Part shown: positions 23,366 to 30,650 of the stretch, piece after piece
How positions within the stretch are numbered: position 1 is the stretch's first letter
Layout: every line of letters starts with the position of its first letter
From: Actinomycetes bacterium
GTDB taxonomy: Bacteria > Actinomycetota > Thermoleophilia > Gaiellales > F1-60-MAGs149
Length of the DNA: 34,062 bases
NCBI GenBank assembly: GCA_025360225.1
Contig: JANYCN010000034.1
Location: 1 to 34,062 of the forward strand
Reading direction: 5' to 3'
Notes under the pieces: generated by a model
What the model was told of the DNA's origin: nothing
Databases searched by the model: none
What the model saw: the letters and a program-made list of their open reading frames with translations, nothing else
Made by a program: the position numbers and the translations under genes

Positions 23366-23815
23366 GTGCCCTCCGCGCCACAAGGTGTTCAGGTCGATGG
23401 CGAATCCGCCGATCCCTTGAGCGTGGCGATGCCAACGCGAGCGTGTCGTACCTGCAGCGAGCGGTTCATCCCGCTGCGCTTCGACCAGGCCCACTGTCCG
23501 CCGTGCGACGCCGCGCGCCGTGACGTCGATCTGATCGACGCCTGTCTCCGGAGCTCGCCCGGTCAGAACGTCGACTGGGTCGCCCTCGCGACCGGAGTAC
23601 CGATCGAGCGGGTGCTCGAGCTAGCGGCCGAAGGCCGTCTCGCCGCCGCACCGATCGGCGCCGACGTACCGCGCTCGTGCCGTTGTGAGCCTAGCTCGCC
23701 CGGTCGCTGCGCCTACTGCACGCTGCAGCTGCGTGGCCGCCTTCGCGACGCCGCGTTCGACGCTGCGAAGGCCGCGTCAACACCGGTGCGCGGCATGCGC
23801 ATGCGCGGCGAGTGA
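23366..23815 (+). CDS. YvyF-like flagellar zinc-finger protein
   Basis: 149 residues from GTG 23366, or 128 from ATG 23429; neither has a good ribosome-binding site. The N-terminal zinc ribbon (CRTC, CPPC) leads into a helix-turn-helix-like segment VDWVALATGVPIERVLELAAEGRL, then a second Cys group (CRC, CAYC). This order matches the Firmicutes YvyF/TIGR03826 flagellar operon proteins, in which VEATGVPEDLIVKFIRKGRL occupies the same place. The role of that family is poorly known, possibly late flagellar regulation. It begins seven bases after fliC and probably shares the P2 transcript. Assignment is by architecture rather than strong identity. Confidence 0.68.
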   Translation: MPSAPQGVQVDGESADPLSVAMPTRACRTCSERFIPLRFDQAHCPPCDAARRDVDLIDACLRSSPGQNVDWVALATGVPIERVLELAAEGRLAAAPIGADVPRSCRCEPSSPGRCAYCTLQLRGRLRDAAFDAAKAASTPVRGMRMRGE

Positions 23816-23843
23816 GGCAAACGGTCCGGGTCTGCCGACGTCG

Positions 23844-23872
23844 CTAAAGCAGGCGGCCCGGAACGCCGATCT
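23844..23872 (+). promoter_or_regulatory. Sigma-28/WhiG-type promoter P4 (chemotaxis operon)
   Basis: CTAAAG (23844-23849), 15 bases, GCCGATCT (23865-23872). The -35 contains TAAAG, the classical sigma-28 form, although the last two -10 bases differ. It lies 44 bases before the cheW GTG. Confidence 0.68.
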
Positions 23873-23916
23873 ACGTGCGTGCACCGCCGCTCACCGGCAC
23901 AAGAAGGAGCCCTCTC

Positions 23917-24345
23917 GTGCAGCAGCTCGTCGTGTTCTCACTCGGTTCGGAAGAGTACGGCCTGCCGATCACGCAGGTACAGGAGATCATCCGCTACTCG
24001 CGCCCGCGAACGGTTCCATCCGCGCCCATGAGCGTGCGCGGCGTGATCAACCTGCGCGGCAAGATCATCCCGGTCGTCGACCTGAAGTCACGCCTCGGGC
24101 TCGACGCGGTCGAGCCGGACGAGGCAAAGATCGTCATCATCGAGGCGGGAGCGGTCACCGCCGGTCTGATCGTCGACGAGGTCGATGAGGTGCTCACCGT
24201 CGACGAGGATCAGCTTGAGCAAGCCCCGACCGGAGACGTCGGCTACATCCAGGCCGTCGCGAAGGTTGGCGATCGGTTGCTCGTCCTGCTCGACCTCGAT
24301 GCGATGTTCGCCAGCGATGCCGACTCCGACCTGATGGCGGCCTGA
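23917..24345 (+). CDS. cheW: Chemotaxis coupling protein CheW
   Basis: 142 residues, one CheW/SH3-like domain that bridges chemoreceptors and CheA. VVFSLGSEEYGLPITQVQEIIR, RGVINLRGKIIPVVDL and LIVDEVDEVLTV are typical. GTG 23917 has AGAAGGAG upstream at good spacing. First gene of a chemotaxis operon reaching cheY. No receptor gene is present in the window. Confidence 0.93.
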   Translation: MQQLVVFSLGSEEYGLPITQVQEIIRYSRPRTVPSAPMSVRGVINLRGKIIPVVDLKSRLGLDAVEPDEAKIVIIEAGAVTAGLIVDEVDEVLTVDEDQLEQAPTGDVGYIQAVAKVGDRLLVLLDLDAMFASDADSDLMAA

Positions 24346-24352
24346 TCAGCTG

Positions 24353-25522
24353 ATGGCCTTGCTCAGCGCCAACGCGTCCCGCGCGAGGATCCGGGCAGTC
24401 GTCTGCGACGACTCCCCTTTCATGCGCAAGCTCCTCTGCGACGCGCTCGGCGCGTGCGGTGTCGAGGTCATCGGCCAGGCCGCCAACGGCGCCGAGGCGC
24501 TTGCCGCGTGCGCCAAGCTGCGCCCCGACGTGATGACGCTCGACCTGCAGATGCCCGGCATCTCCGGGATGGAGGTCCTCCGAAAGCTCCCGCCGGGCGG
24601 ACCGGGCGTGATCGTCGTCTCGGCGTACACCGATGAGGGCTCGGCGCTCGCCGTCGAGGCGTTGTCGATCGGCGCGGCCGAGGTGATCCGCAAGCCCGGC
24701 GCCGACACGCCGCTCGCGCGTTTCGCGGCGGACATCGGTGCCAGCGTGCAGGCAGCGGCTGCATCGCGGACCGGCGGTCGCGTCGGTGCGAGCGTGCGCC
24801 GTGCTCCCGCACCGCCGCCCCCGGCGAGACGCGACGAACGCGTTCCGCCGCGTCCCGATCGCGCGGCGCCGCCGCGGTTGCGACACGCTCCGTCCAACGC
24901 CCCTGTCGCGCCGGTCGCGCCGGTACGCCTCTCGGCGCCGTCAGGATCAGGCCGCAGGATGCAGCGACCGCTCGTCGTCGTCGCATCGTCCACCGGTGGC
25001 CCGAAGGCCCTGGCCGAGTTCCTACCGAAGCTGCCGAACCCGTGCGGCGCGGGCGTCGTCGTCGTGCAGCACATGCCACCGGGCTTCACCGGCTCGCTCG
25101 CGAAACGCCTTGACTCGCTCAGCCGTCTGAACGTGCGGGAAGCGGTTTCCGGTGACAAGATCGAGCCAGGCGTGGCGCTTCTCGCCCCTGGCGGGTATCA
25201 CCTCCGCGTCCGCGCGTCCTCGGTGCAGCTGACCGAGGAGGCCGCGATCGGCGGGTTGCGGCCGCGCGCCGACATCACCATCGAGGACGCCGCTCGCGAG
25301 TGGCCAGACCGCTGCGTGCTGGTGGTCCTCACCGGGATGGGGAACGACGCGACGAAGGGCGCGAAGGCCCTTAAGGCGGCCGGTGGGATCGTCCTCGCCG
25401 AGTCCGAGGAGACGTGCGTCGTCTACGGCATGCCCCGCGCCGTGTACGAGGCTGGCTTGACCGACATCGTGCAGCCCCTCAACCAGCTACCGCTCGCCCT
25501 CGCAGGAGTGATCCGGCCATGA
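24353..25522 (+). CDS. cheB: Protein-glutamate methylesterase CheB
   Basis: 389 residues. The receiver domain holds Asp19/Asp20, phospho-acceptor Asp64 (LDLQMPG) and Lys114. A Pro/Arg-rich linker of about 70 residues (135-203) precedes the esterase domain with Ser213 (ASSTGG), His240 (QHMPPGF) and Asp332 (GMGNDA). It removes methyl groups from receptors for adaptation. The linker is longer than in enteric CheB. Starts seven bases after cheW and overlaps cheR by four bases. Confidence 0.94.
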   Translation: MALLSANASRARIRAVVCDDSPFMRKLLCDALGACGVEVIGQAANGAEALAACAKLRPDVMTLDLQMPGISGMEVLRKLPPGGPGVIVVSAYTDEGSALAVEALSIGAAEVIRKPGADTPLARFAADIGASVQAAAASRTGGRVGASVRRAPAPPPPARRDERVPPRPDRAAPPRLRHAPSNAPVAPVAPVRLSAPSGSGRRMQRPLVVVASSTGGPKALAEFLPKLPNPCGAGVVVVQHMPPGFTGSLAKRLDSLSRLNVREAVSGDKIEPGVALLAPGGYHLRVRASSVQLTEEAAIGGLRPRADITIEDAAREWPDRCVLVVLTGMGNDATKGAKALKAAGGIVLAESEETCVVYGMPRAVYEAGLTDIVQPLNQLPLALAGVIRP

Positions 25523-26295
25523 CGGACGACTACATCGAGTTCACGACCGGGTTAAAGCGCCTCACCGGCGTCGACCTGTCGTCCTACAAACGTGGCCAGA
25601 TGGAGCGGCGGATCCGCAGCTACGTGCAGCGAAAGAGCGCGCGAACGCTTCCGGAGTTCCTCCGCGAGCTCGGATCGTCGCAGGAGGAGCTCGATGGGTT
25701 CCTCGACCGCATCACGATCAACGTGTCAGAGCTCTACCGCAACCCGGAGCAGTACGAGACCCTGCGAACGAAGGTGATCCCCGAGCTGAAGCGGTCTGGT
25801 GGCTCGTTGAAGGTCTGGAGCGCCGGCTGCAGCTACGGCGCGGAGGCCTACACCCTCGCCTGCATGTTGAACGAGGAGCTCGCCGGCGGTCGGTTCGAGA
25901 TCGTCGGCTCTGACATCGACAAGCGGATCGTGGCGCGCGCACAGCGCGGCTGGTTCAGCGAGGCCGACATGCGTTCGGTGCCAGCGAAGATCCGGGAGAA
26001 GTACTTCGACCCGTTTGACGGCGGCTACCAGGCAAAGGCGTTGCTGAAAGGCCATCTGCGCTTCAAGCTCGAGGACCTCCTGCGCGATCGCTACCAGACG
26101 GGCTGGGACATGGTCCTCTGCCGAAACGTCGTGATCTACTTCACGGATGAGGCGCGCGACCAGGTGCACGAGGGGATCGCGCGTTCGCTGCGCCCCGGCG
26201 GCTACCTGATGGTCGGCGCGACCGAGCGTGTCACCGACCCCAAGGCGGGCGGCCTCGAACCTGTGTACCCGTTCATCTACCGGAAAGCGGCGTAA
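25519..26295 (+). CDS. cheR: Chemotaxis methyltransferase CheR
   Basis: 258 residues. It methylates receptor glutamates with S-adenosylmethionine. The N-terminal helical domain (YKRGQMERRIRSY) precedes NVSELYRNPEQ, WSAGCSYGAEAYTLA (SAM loop; Ser-Tyr in place of the more common Ser-Thr-Gly) and CRNVVIYF. ATG overlaps the cheB stop as ATGA. Confidence 0.94.
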   Translation: MTDDYIEFTTGLKRLTGVDLSSYKRGQMERRIRSYVQRKSARTLPEFLRELGSSQEELDGFLDRITINVSELYRNPEQYETLRTKVIPELKRSGGSLKVWSAGCSYGAEAYTLACMLNEELAGGRFEIVGSDIDKRIVARAQRGWFSEADMRSVPAKIREKYFDPFDGGYQAKALLKGHLRFKLEDLLRDRYQTGWDMVLCRNVVIYFTDEARDQVHEGIARSLRPGGYLMVGATERVTDPKAGGLEPVYPFIYRKAA

Positions 26296-28373
26296 TGGAC
26301 ATCTCTGACTACCTGCCGATGTTCCTTGCCGAGGGGCGCGAGCATCTCCAGACGCTCAACCTCTCGCTGGTGAAGATCGAGCAGGAACCGAAGGACCGAG
26401 AGACGATCAACGACATCTTCCGCGTCGCGCACACCTTGAAGGGGATGAGCGCGACGATGGGCTTCGCGCGCATGGCGGCGTTGACGCACGAGATGGAGAA
26501 CGTCATGGAGGGCATGAAGACGAGCGAGCACGGCCTCGGTCGCGACGCCCTTGATGCCCTCTTCGGCTGCCTCGACGTGCTCGAGAGCCTCGTTGATGAG
26601 ATCGAGGAGAGCGGGTCGGAGGTGTCTGACCCGTCCGACCTCGTTGCCAAGCTGAAGCAGATCCGCACCGGCGAGATCGCCGCCGAGGCAGCGTTGCAGG
26701 GCGCCGCCCACGAGACGGCGAGCAGCGAGGTCGCTGAGGAGGACCTGAGCGACGCGAACGGCCCGGATGCCGAGGTCATCGCCTCGGTCGAGGCCTCCGG
26801 AATGGTCGTCGCCCGGGTCGACTTCGTCCTCGCCGCTGACGTCGACATGCCCGGCGTCCGCACCTACCTCGCGGTGCGCAAGGCCGAGGAGCACGGCGAG
26901 CTCTTGGCCTGCGAGCCCGACATCGGCGTGATCGAGCGCGGCGAGATCGAGACGACGGAGATCACGGTCTGGGTCGCGACGTCGGACGAGCTCGCCGCGG
27001 TTGCAGAGACGGTTCTGACGCAGGACGGGATCGCGACCTGCACGGCGACCCGCGCCGTCGCTGGCAAGCGACCAGCGGCCGCAGTGACCGCGAAGCCCGC
27101 CGAGCTGGTCGCAGCCGCCCCGCCCCTCGCAGCCGCCCCGACCCTCGCAGCAGCACCGCCACCGGTCGCCGCAAAGGAGACCGCGCCAGCCGCCGGTGGA
27201 GCGAAGCAGCACAAGGCGCAGACGGTGCGTGTCGAGGCCGAGCGCCTCGACCAGCTGATGCACATGATGGGCGAGATGGTGGTGCAGCGCACGCGGCTCG
27301 AGTCGATCGCGCAGCATGCCGGCCAGCCCGACCTGCAGACGGCAGTGAACGATCTCTCGCGCGTCGCCCAGTCGCTCCAGCAGATGGTCATGCAGGTACG
27401 GATGGTGCCGGTCGAGAGCGTCTTCATGCGCTTCCCGCGGATGGTGCGCGACATCGCATCGAAGCTGGGGAAGACGGTCGACCTGCAGATCAAGGGCGAG
27501 GACACCGAGCTCGATCGCACGGTCGTCGAGGCGCTCGGTGACCCGCTCGTGCATCTCGTGCGCAACGCGATGGACCACGGCCTTGAGGGGCCGGACGAGC
27601 GCACGGCGAACGGCAAGCCACCGGGAGGCACGCTCGAGATCTCGGCCGAGCACGCAGGCGGCGAGGTGCTGATCCGCGTGCGCGAGGACGGACGCGGCAT
27701 CAACGCCGCACGGGTCGCGAAGATCGCGGCCGAGCGCGGTCTGATCACCGCCGACCAGGTGCCGAACATCACGACGGAGGACGCGATCGAGCTCCTCTTC
27801 GAGCCCGGCTTCTCGACAGCAGAGGTGACGACGGACATCTCCGGACGCGGCGTCGGGATGGACGCGGTGCGCACGATGGTGCGCAACCTCGGCGGTGACT
27901 GCACGATCACGTCGGTCCTTGGCAAGGGCTCGACGGCGACGATCCGCCTGCCGCTGTCGCTGGCGATCCTGCCGGCGCTGCTGGTCGAGGTGAACGACGC
28001 GCCGTACGCCCTCCCCCTCGAGCGTGTCGAGCAGACGATCCGCATCTCCGACTACACGCTGCGCTCGATCAAGGGTGCGAAGGCGATCGTGCTGCGGGAG
28101 AAGATCCTGCCCCTCTACGACCTCGGCTGGCTCCTTGGCGGCACGTCGATCGACCCGACGAACGCCGCGGCGGTCGTCTGCCGCGCCGGTGCAAACCGCG
28201 TCGGCCTGCTCGTCGAGAAGCTCGTCGGCCAGCAGGAGCTGGTGACGCGACCGCTGCCGGCCGTGACCGACGCGCAGCGCGCGCTCGTCTCTGGCGGCGC
28301 GGTCCTCGGCAACGGGCAGATCGCGCTGATCGTCGACCTCGACGCCCTCGGCAAGCAGACGAAGGCGGCGTGA
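26295..28373 (+). CDS. cheA: Chemotaxis histidine kinase CheA
   Basis: 692 residues. Domains in order: HPt with phospho-acceptor His46 (RVAHTLKGMSATMGF); a CheY-binding P2-like domain at about 170-255; an Ala/Pro linker (about 262-300); dimerisation helices (LDQLMHMMGEMVVQRTR); HATPase with N-box LVRNAMDHGLE, REDGRGI and GRGVGMDAVR; and a C-terminal CheW-like regulatory domain. It phosphorylates CheY and CheB in response to receptors. ATG overlaps the cheR stop (TAATG). Confidence 0.95.
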   Translation: MDISDYLPMFLAEGREHLQTLNLSLVKIEQEPKDRETINDIFRVAHTLKGMSATMGFARMAALTHEMENVMEGMKTSEHGLGRDALDALFGCLDVLESLVDEIEESGSEVSDPSDLVAKLKQIRTGEIAAEAALQGAAHETASSEVAEEDLSDANGPDAEVIASVEASGMVVARVDFVLAADVDMPGVRTYLAVRKAEEHGELLACEPDIGVIERGEIETTEITVWVATSDELAAVAETVLTQDGIATCTATRAVAGKRPAAAVTAKPAELVAAAPPLAAAPTLAAAPPPVAAKETAPAAGGAKQHKAQTVRVEAERLDQLMHMMGEMVVQRTRLESIAQHAGQPDLQTAVNDLSRVAQSLQQMVMQVRMVPVESVFMRFPRMVRDIASKLGKTVDLQIKGEDTELDRTVVEALGDPLVHLVRNAMDHGLEGPDERTANGKPPGGTLEISAEHAGGEVLIRVREDGRGINAARVAKIAAERGLITADQVPNITTEDAIELLFEPGFSTAEVTTDISGRGVGMDAVRTMVRNLGGDCTITSVLGKGSTATIRLPLSLAILPALLVEVNDAPYALPLERVEQTIRISDYTLRSIKGAKAIVLREKILPLYDLGWLLGGTSIDPTNAAAVVCRAGANRVGLLVEKLVGQQELVTRPLPAVTDAQRALVSGGAVLGNGQIALIVDLDALGKQTKAA

Positions 28374-28969
28374 TGTCGGCCGATCCTGCCTACAACGAGC
28401 TCGAGCTCTCGGCGATCCAGGAGGTCGCGAACATCGGCACCGGTAACGCCGCAACGGCGCTCGCCCAGCTGATCAACCGTGCCGTTGACATCGGCGTGCC
28501 AAAGGCGGAGCTCGTGCCGCTCGCCGAGGCGGCCGAGCGCATCGGGCCGCTCGAGAGCATGGTCGTCGCGGTGTTGACCCCGGTGAAGGGCATGATGCCG
28601 GCTTCGATGTTGCTGGCCTTCCCGTACGAGTCGGCGGACGCGCTGTGCGGCATGCTCGGGTGCGCCGCCGACACGGAGATCGGCCACTCCTGCCTGCAGG
28701 AGATCGGCAACATCCTCACCGGGTCGTACACGACGGCGATCGCCGGAATGACGGGGATTGACATCGAGCCCGAGCCGCCGCTGCTGGCGTTCGACATGCT
28801 CGGCTCCGTGATCGACTCGGTCCTTGCACTGTCGGTCGAGACGAGCGACTCCGTGTTGTTCCTGCAGACCGCGATCACCGTCGAGGGCGAGCCGTGCAAC
28901 TTCGGCTTCCTCTTCGTCCCGCGCGAGGGTGCCGTTGACCAGCTCCTGATCGCGCTCGGGCTTGGGTGA
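28373..28969 (+). CDS. cheC: CheY-P phosphatase CheC
   Basis: 198 residues. Both CheC active sites are intact and match S-x3-E-x2-N-x22-P exactly: Ser13/Glu17/Asn20/Pro43 and Ser106/Glu110/Asn113 with Pro136. It dephosphorylates CheY-P and pairs with CheD in receptor adaptation. The start is ATG 28373 (TGATG with cheA); GTG 28370, immediately before, is equally possible. It is followed directly by cheD, as in Bacillus-type chemotaxis. Confidence 0.92.
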   Translation: MSADPAYNELELSAIQEVANIGTGNAATALAQLINRAVDIGVPKAELVPLAEAAERIGPLESMVVAVLTPVKGMMPASMLLAFPYESADALCGMLGCAADTEIGHSCLQEIGNILTGSYTTAIAGMTGIDIEPEPPLLAFDMLGSVIDSVLALSVETSDSVLFLQTAITVEGEPCNFGFLFVPREGAVDQLLIALGLG

Positions 28970-28976
28970 GCGGTCG

Positions 28977-29465
28977 ATGAGCGAGCGACACATGGTGCGG
29001 ATGGCCGAGCAGGCGATCTCGAACAAGGGAAGCGACGTCCTCGTCTCCCTCGGGCTCGGCTCCTGCATTGGCCTTGCGCTGATCGACGAGAGCGCCGGCG
29101 TCGCCGGACTCGTGCACATCGTTCTCCCGAGATCACCGGATAGCGGTCCCGGTTCGACGCCGTCGAAGTTCGCTGACACGGCGGTTCCCGGGCTGCTCGA
29201 GGCGGTGATGCGGGCCGGCGGCCGGAACGGTCGCCTGCGCGCCGTGCTCTGCGGCGGGGCCCACATGTTCGGCACCGCCGGGACGAACCCCGTCATGCAG
29301 ATCGGCGCGCGGAACGCGGAGAGCACGCTCGAGGCTCTCACGAGGCTCCGTATCCCGGTTCGCGCGAAGGACACGGGCGGTTCTTCCGGTCGCTCGATCG
29401 AGGTCAACGTCGCCTCCGGGGCCGTGTCGGTGCGCGGCGTCGGGCAACCATCGAAGCAGCTCTGA
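28977..29465 (+). CDS. cheD: Chemoreceptor glutamine deamidase CheD
   Basis: 162 residues. Catalytic Cys30 (GLGSCIGLAL) and His47 (GLVHIVLP) are present; the Thr that completes the described triad appears to be Ser24. FADTAVPGLLEAV and GGAHMF are also family motifs. It deamidates receptor glutamines and binds CheC. ATG 28977 is chosen over a TTG at 28962 that overlaps cheC. Confidence 0.91.
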   Translation: MSERHMVRMAEQAISNKGSDVLVSLGLGSCIGLALIDESAGVAGLVHIVLPRSPDSGPGSTPSKFADTAVPGLLEAVMRAGGRNGRLRAVLCGGAHMFGTAGTNPVMQIGARNAESTLEALTRLRIPVRAKDTGGSSGRSIEVNVASGAVSVRGVGQPSKQL

Positions 29466-29472
29466 GGAACCA

Positions 29473-29637
29473 ATGGCTGACGCGAAGCTCTCCCAAGGAT
29501 CGATTGACGACCTGATCGCCCAGTTGCTCGCTGGCGGCGGCGGTAGCGCGGCTGGCGATGGACCGGCGTTTGGAGATGACGGCCCTGTTGGCTTCGCCGA
29601 TACACCGGCTGACGCTCCCGAGGCGGACGCGGCGTAG
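29473..29637 (+). CDS. 54-residue free-standing FliM/FliY N-terminal-like peptide
   Basis: ATG with GAGGAA upstream, seven bases after cheD and two before fliM. The first 20 residues read KLSQGSIDDLIAQLLAGG, which follows the LSQxEIDxLL pattern that FliM and FliY use to bind CheY-P. The rest is a Gly/Ala/Asp-rich, acidic, probably disordered tail. It is in a different frame from fliM (29473 and 29640 differ by 167 bases), and fliM has its own LSQSEIDALL, so it is not a broken fliM start. The following FliY lacks this peptide. Likely a small CheY-P-binding protein or a detached FliY N-terminus; no family known to me. Confidence 0.7.
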   Translation: MADAKLSQGSIDDLIAQLLAGGGGSAAGDGPAFGDDGPVGFADTPADAPEADAA

Positions 29638-29639
29638 CG

Positions 29640-30650
29640 ATGGCGCACGGCAGCGACACCCTTAGCCAGTCCGAGATCGACGCGCTCCTCGCGGCGGTCG
29701 CGACGGCCCCTCCGTCGGCTGCGGGGGCCGAGCTGTCGACCGGCGTACGCGTCCAGAACATGGACTTCCGACGCCCGTCGAAGTTCAACAAGGACCAGCT
29801 GCGCACGCTCGAGATGCTGCACGACACGTTCGCCCGCCTCGGCTCGACCTACCTCTCGGGCGCGATGCGCAGCGTCGCCGACATCTCGGTGCTCGGCGCC
29901 GAGCAGGTCACCTACGGCGAGTTCATCTCGTCCCTGCCGGTCCCGGCGCTCACGGCGATCCTCGAGCTCGAGCCGCTCGGTACGAACGCGATCCTCGCGA
30001 TCGACCTACCGCTGGTCTTCTCGCTGATCGACCGTTTGCTCGGCGGCACGGGCCAGGGGGCGCCTCGCCTGCGCGAGCTGACCGACATCGAGCTCTCCCT
30101 CTCGCGCACGATCATCAACCGGCTCCTCGCAGAGCTGTCGACATCATGGTCGGAGCTCGTCGGCGTCGACTTTCGCCTGCGCCACACCGAGATGAACCCC
30201 CAGTTCGCGCAGATCGCGCCGCCGACCGAGCTGTCAGTGCTGCTGTCGTTCCAGCTCCGTGTTGCCGATTCAACAGGAGTGATGACGCTCTGCCTGCCCT
30301 GGCGGTCGATCGAGACCGTCGCTCCGAGCCTGACGGCAAACTCCTACTTCTCCGGCGTGCGCGCCGGCGTCGCTGGCCTTGACCTCACCGAGCCCCTTGC
30401 CAACGTCCTGATCGGCGTCCGGGCCGAGGTAGGGGCCGTCGACCTCTCGATCTCGGAGGTCCTGTCGCTGCGCGAGGGCGACGTCGTGCGCCTTGGCGTG
30501 CCCGTCGAGGACGGCATCACGTTGTTTGCCGGAGAGACCGCTGCCTACCGGGTCGTGCCGGGCGCCCATCGCCGACAGCTCGCCGTGCAGGTGCACGACC
30601 GGATCACACGGCCGCTCCCGCCCGCCGATGCCGATGGGGTCACACCGTGA
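29640..30650 (+). CDS. fliM: Flagellar motor switch protein FliM
   Basis: 336 residues. N-terminal CheY-P-binding peptide LSQSEIDALL (8-17), then the CheC-like middle domain (FNKDQLRTLEMLHDTFARLGSTYLS in its first helix, DRLLGGTG) and a C-terminal SpoA domain (LSISEVLSLREGDVVRLG, DGITLFAGETAAYRV). It forms the C-ring and transmits CheY-P binding to rotation. ATG 29640 stands two bases after the small peptide gene and its stop overlaps fliY by four bases. Confidence 0.94.
   Translation: MAHGSDTLSQSEIDALLAAVATAPPSAAGAELSTGVRVQNMDFRRPSKFNKDQLRTLEMLHDTFARLGSTYLSGAMRSVADISVLGAEQVTYGEFISSLPVPALTAILELEPLGTNAILAIDLPLVFSLIDRLLGGTGQGAPRLRELTDIELSLSRTIINRLLAELSTSWSELVGVDFRLRHTEMNPQFAQIAPPTELSVLLSFQLRVADSTGVMTLCLPWRSIETVAPSLTANSYFSGVRAGVAGLDLTEPLANVLIGVRAEVGAVDLSISEVLSLREGDVVRLGVPVEDGITLFAGETAAYRVVPGAHRRQLAVQVHDRITRPLPPADADGVTP

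Noticed and set aside
26277-28454. 725-codon open frame on the minus strand over cheA
   Set aside because: Arg/His/Asp-rich shadow of a GC-rich gene; cheA on the other strand has every expected domain.
29596-29603. GCCGATAC inside the 54-codon gene
   Set aside because: The hexamer 15 bases upstream is GATGAC, unlike the -35 of P1-P4, and the site lies within an operon and coding sequence.
29473-29660. The 54-codon gene as a frameshifted 5' end of fliM
   Set aside because: fliM has its own start and complete LSQSEIDALL peptide; the small ORF has its own ribosome-binding site and stop and is in another frame.
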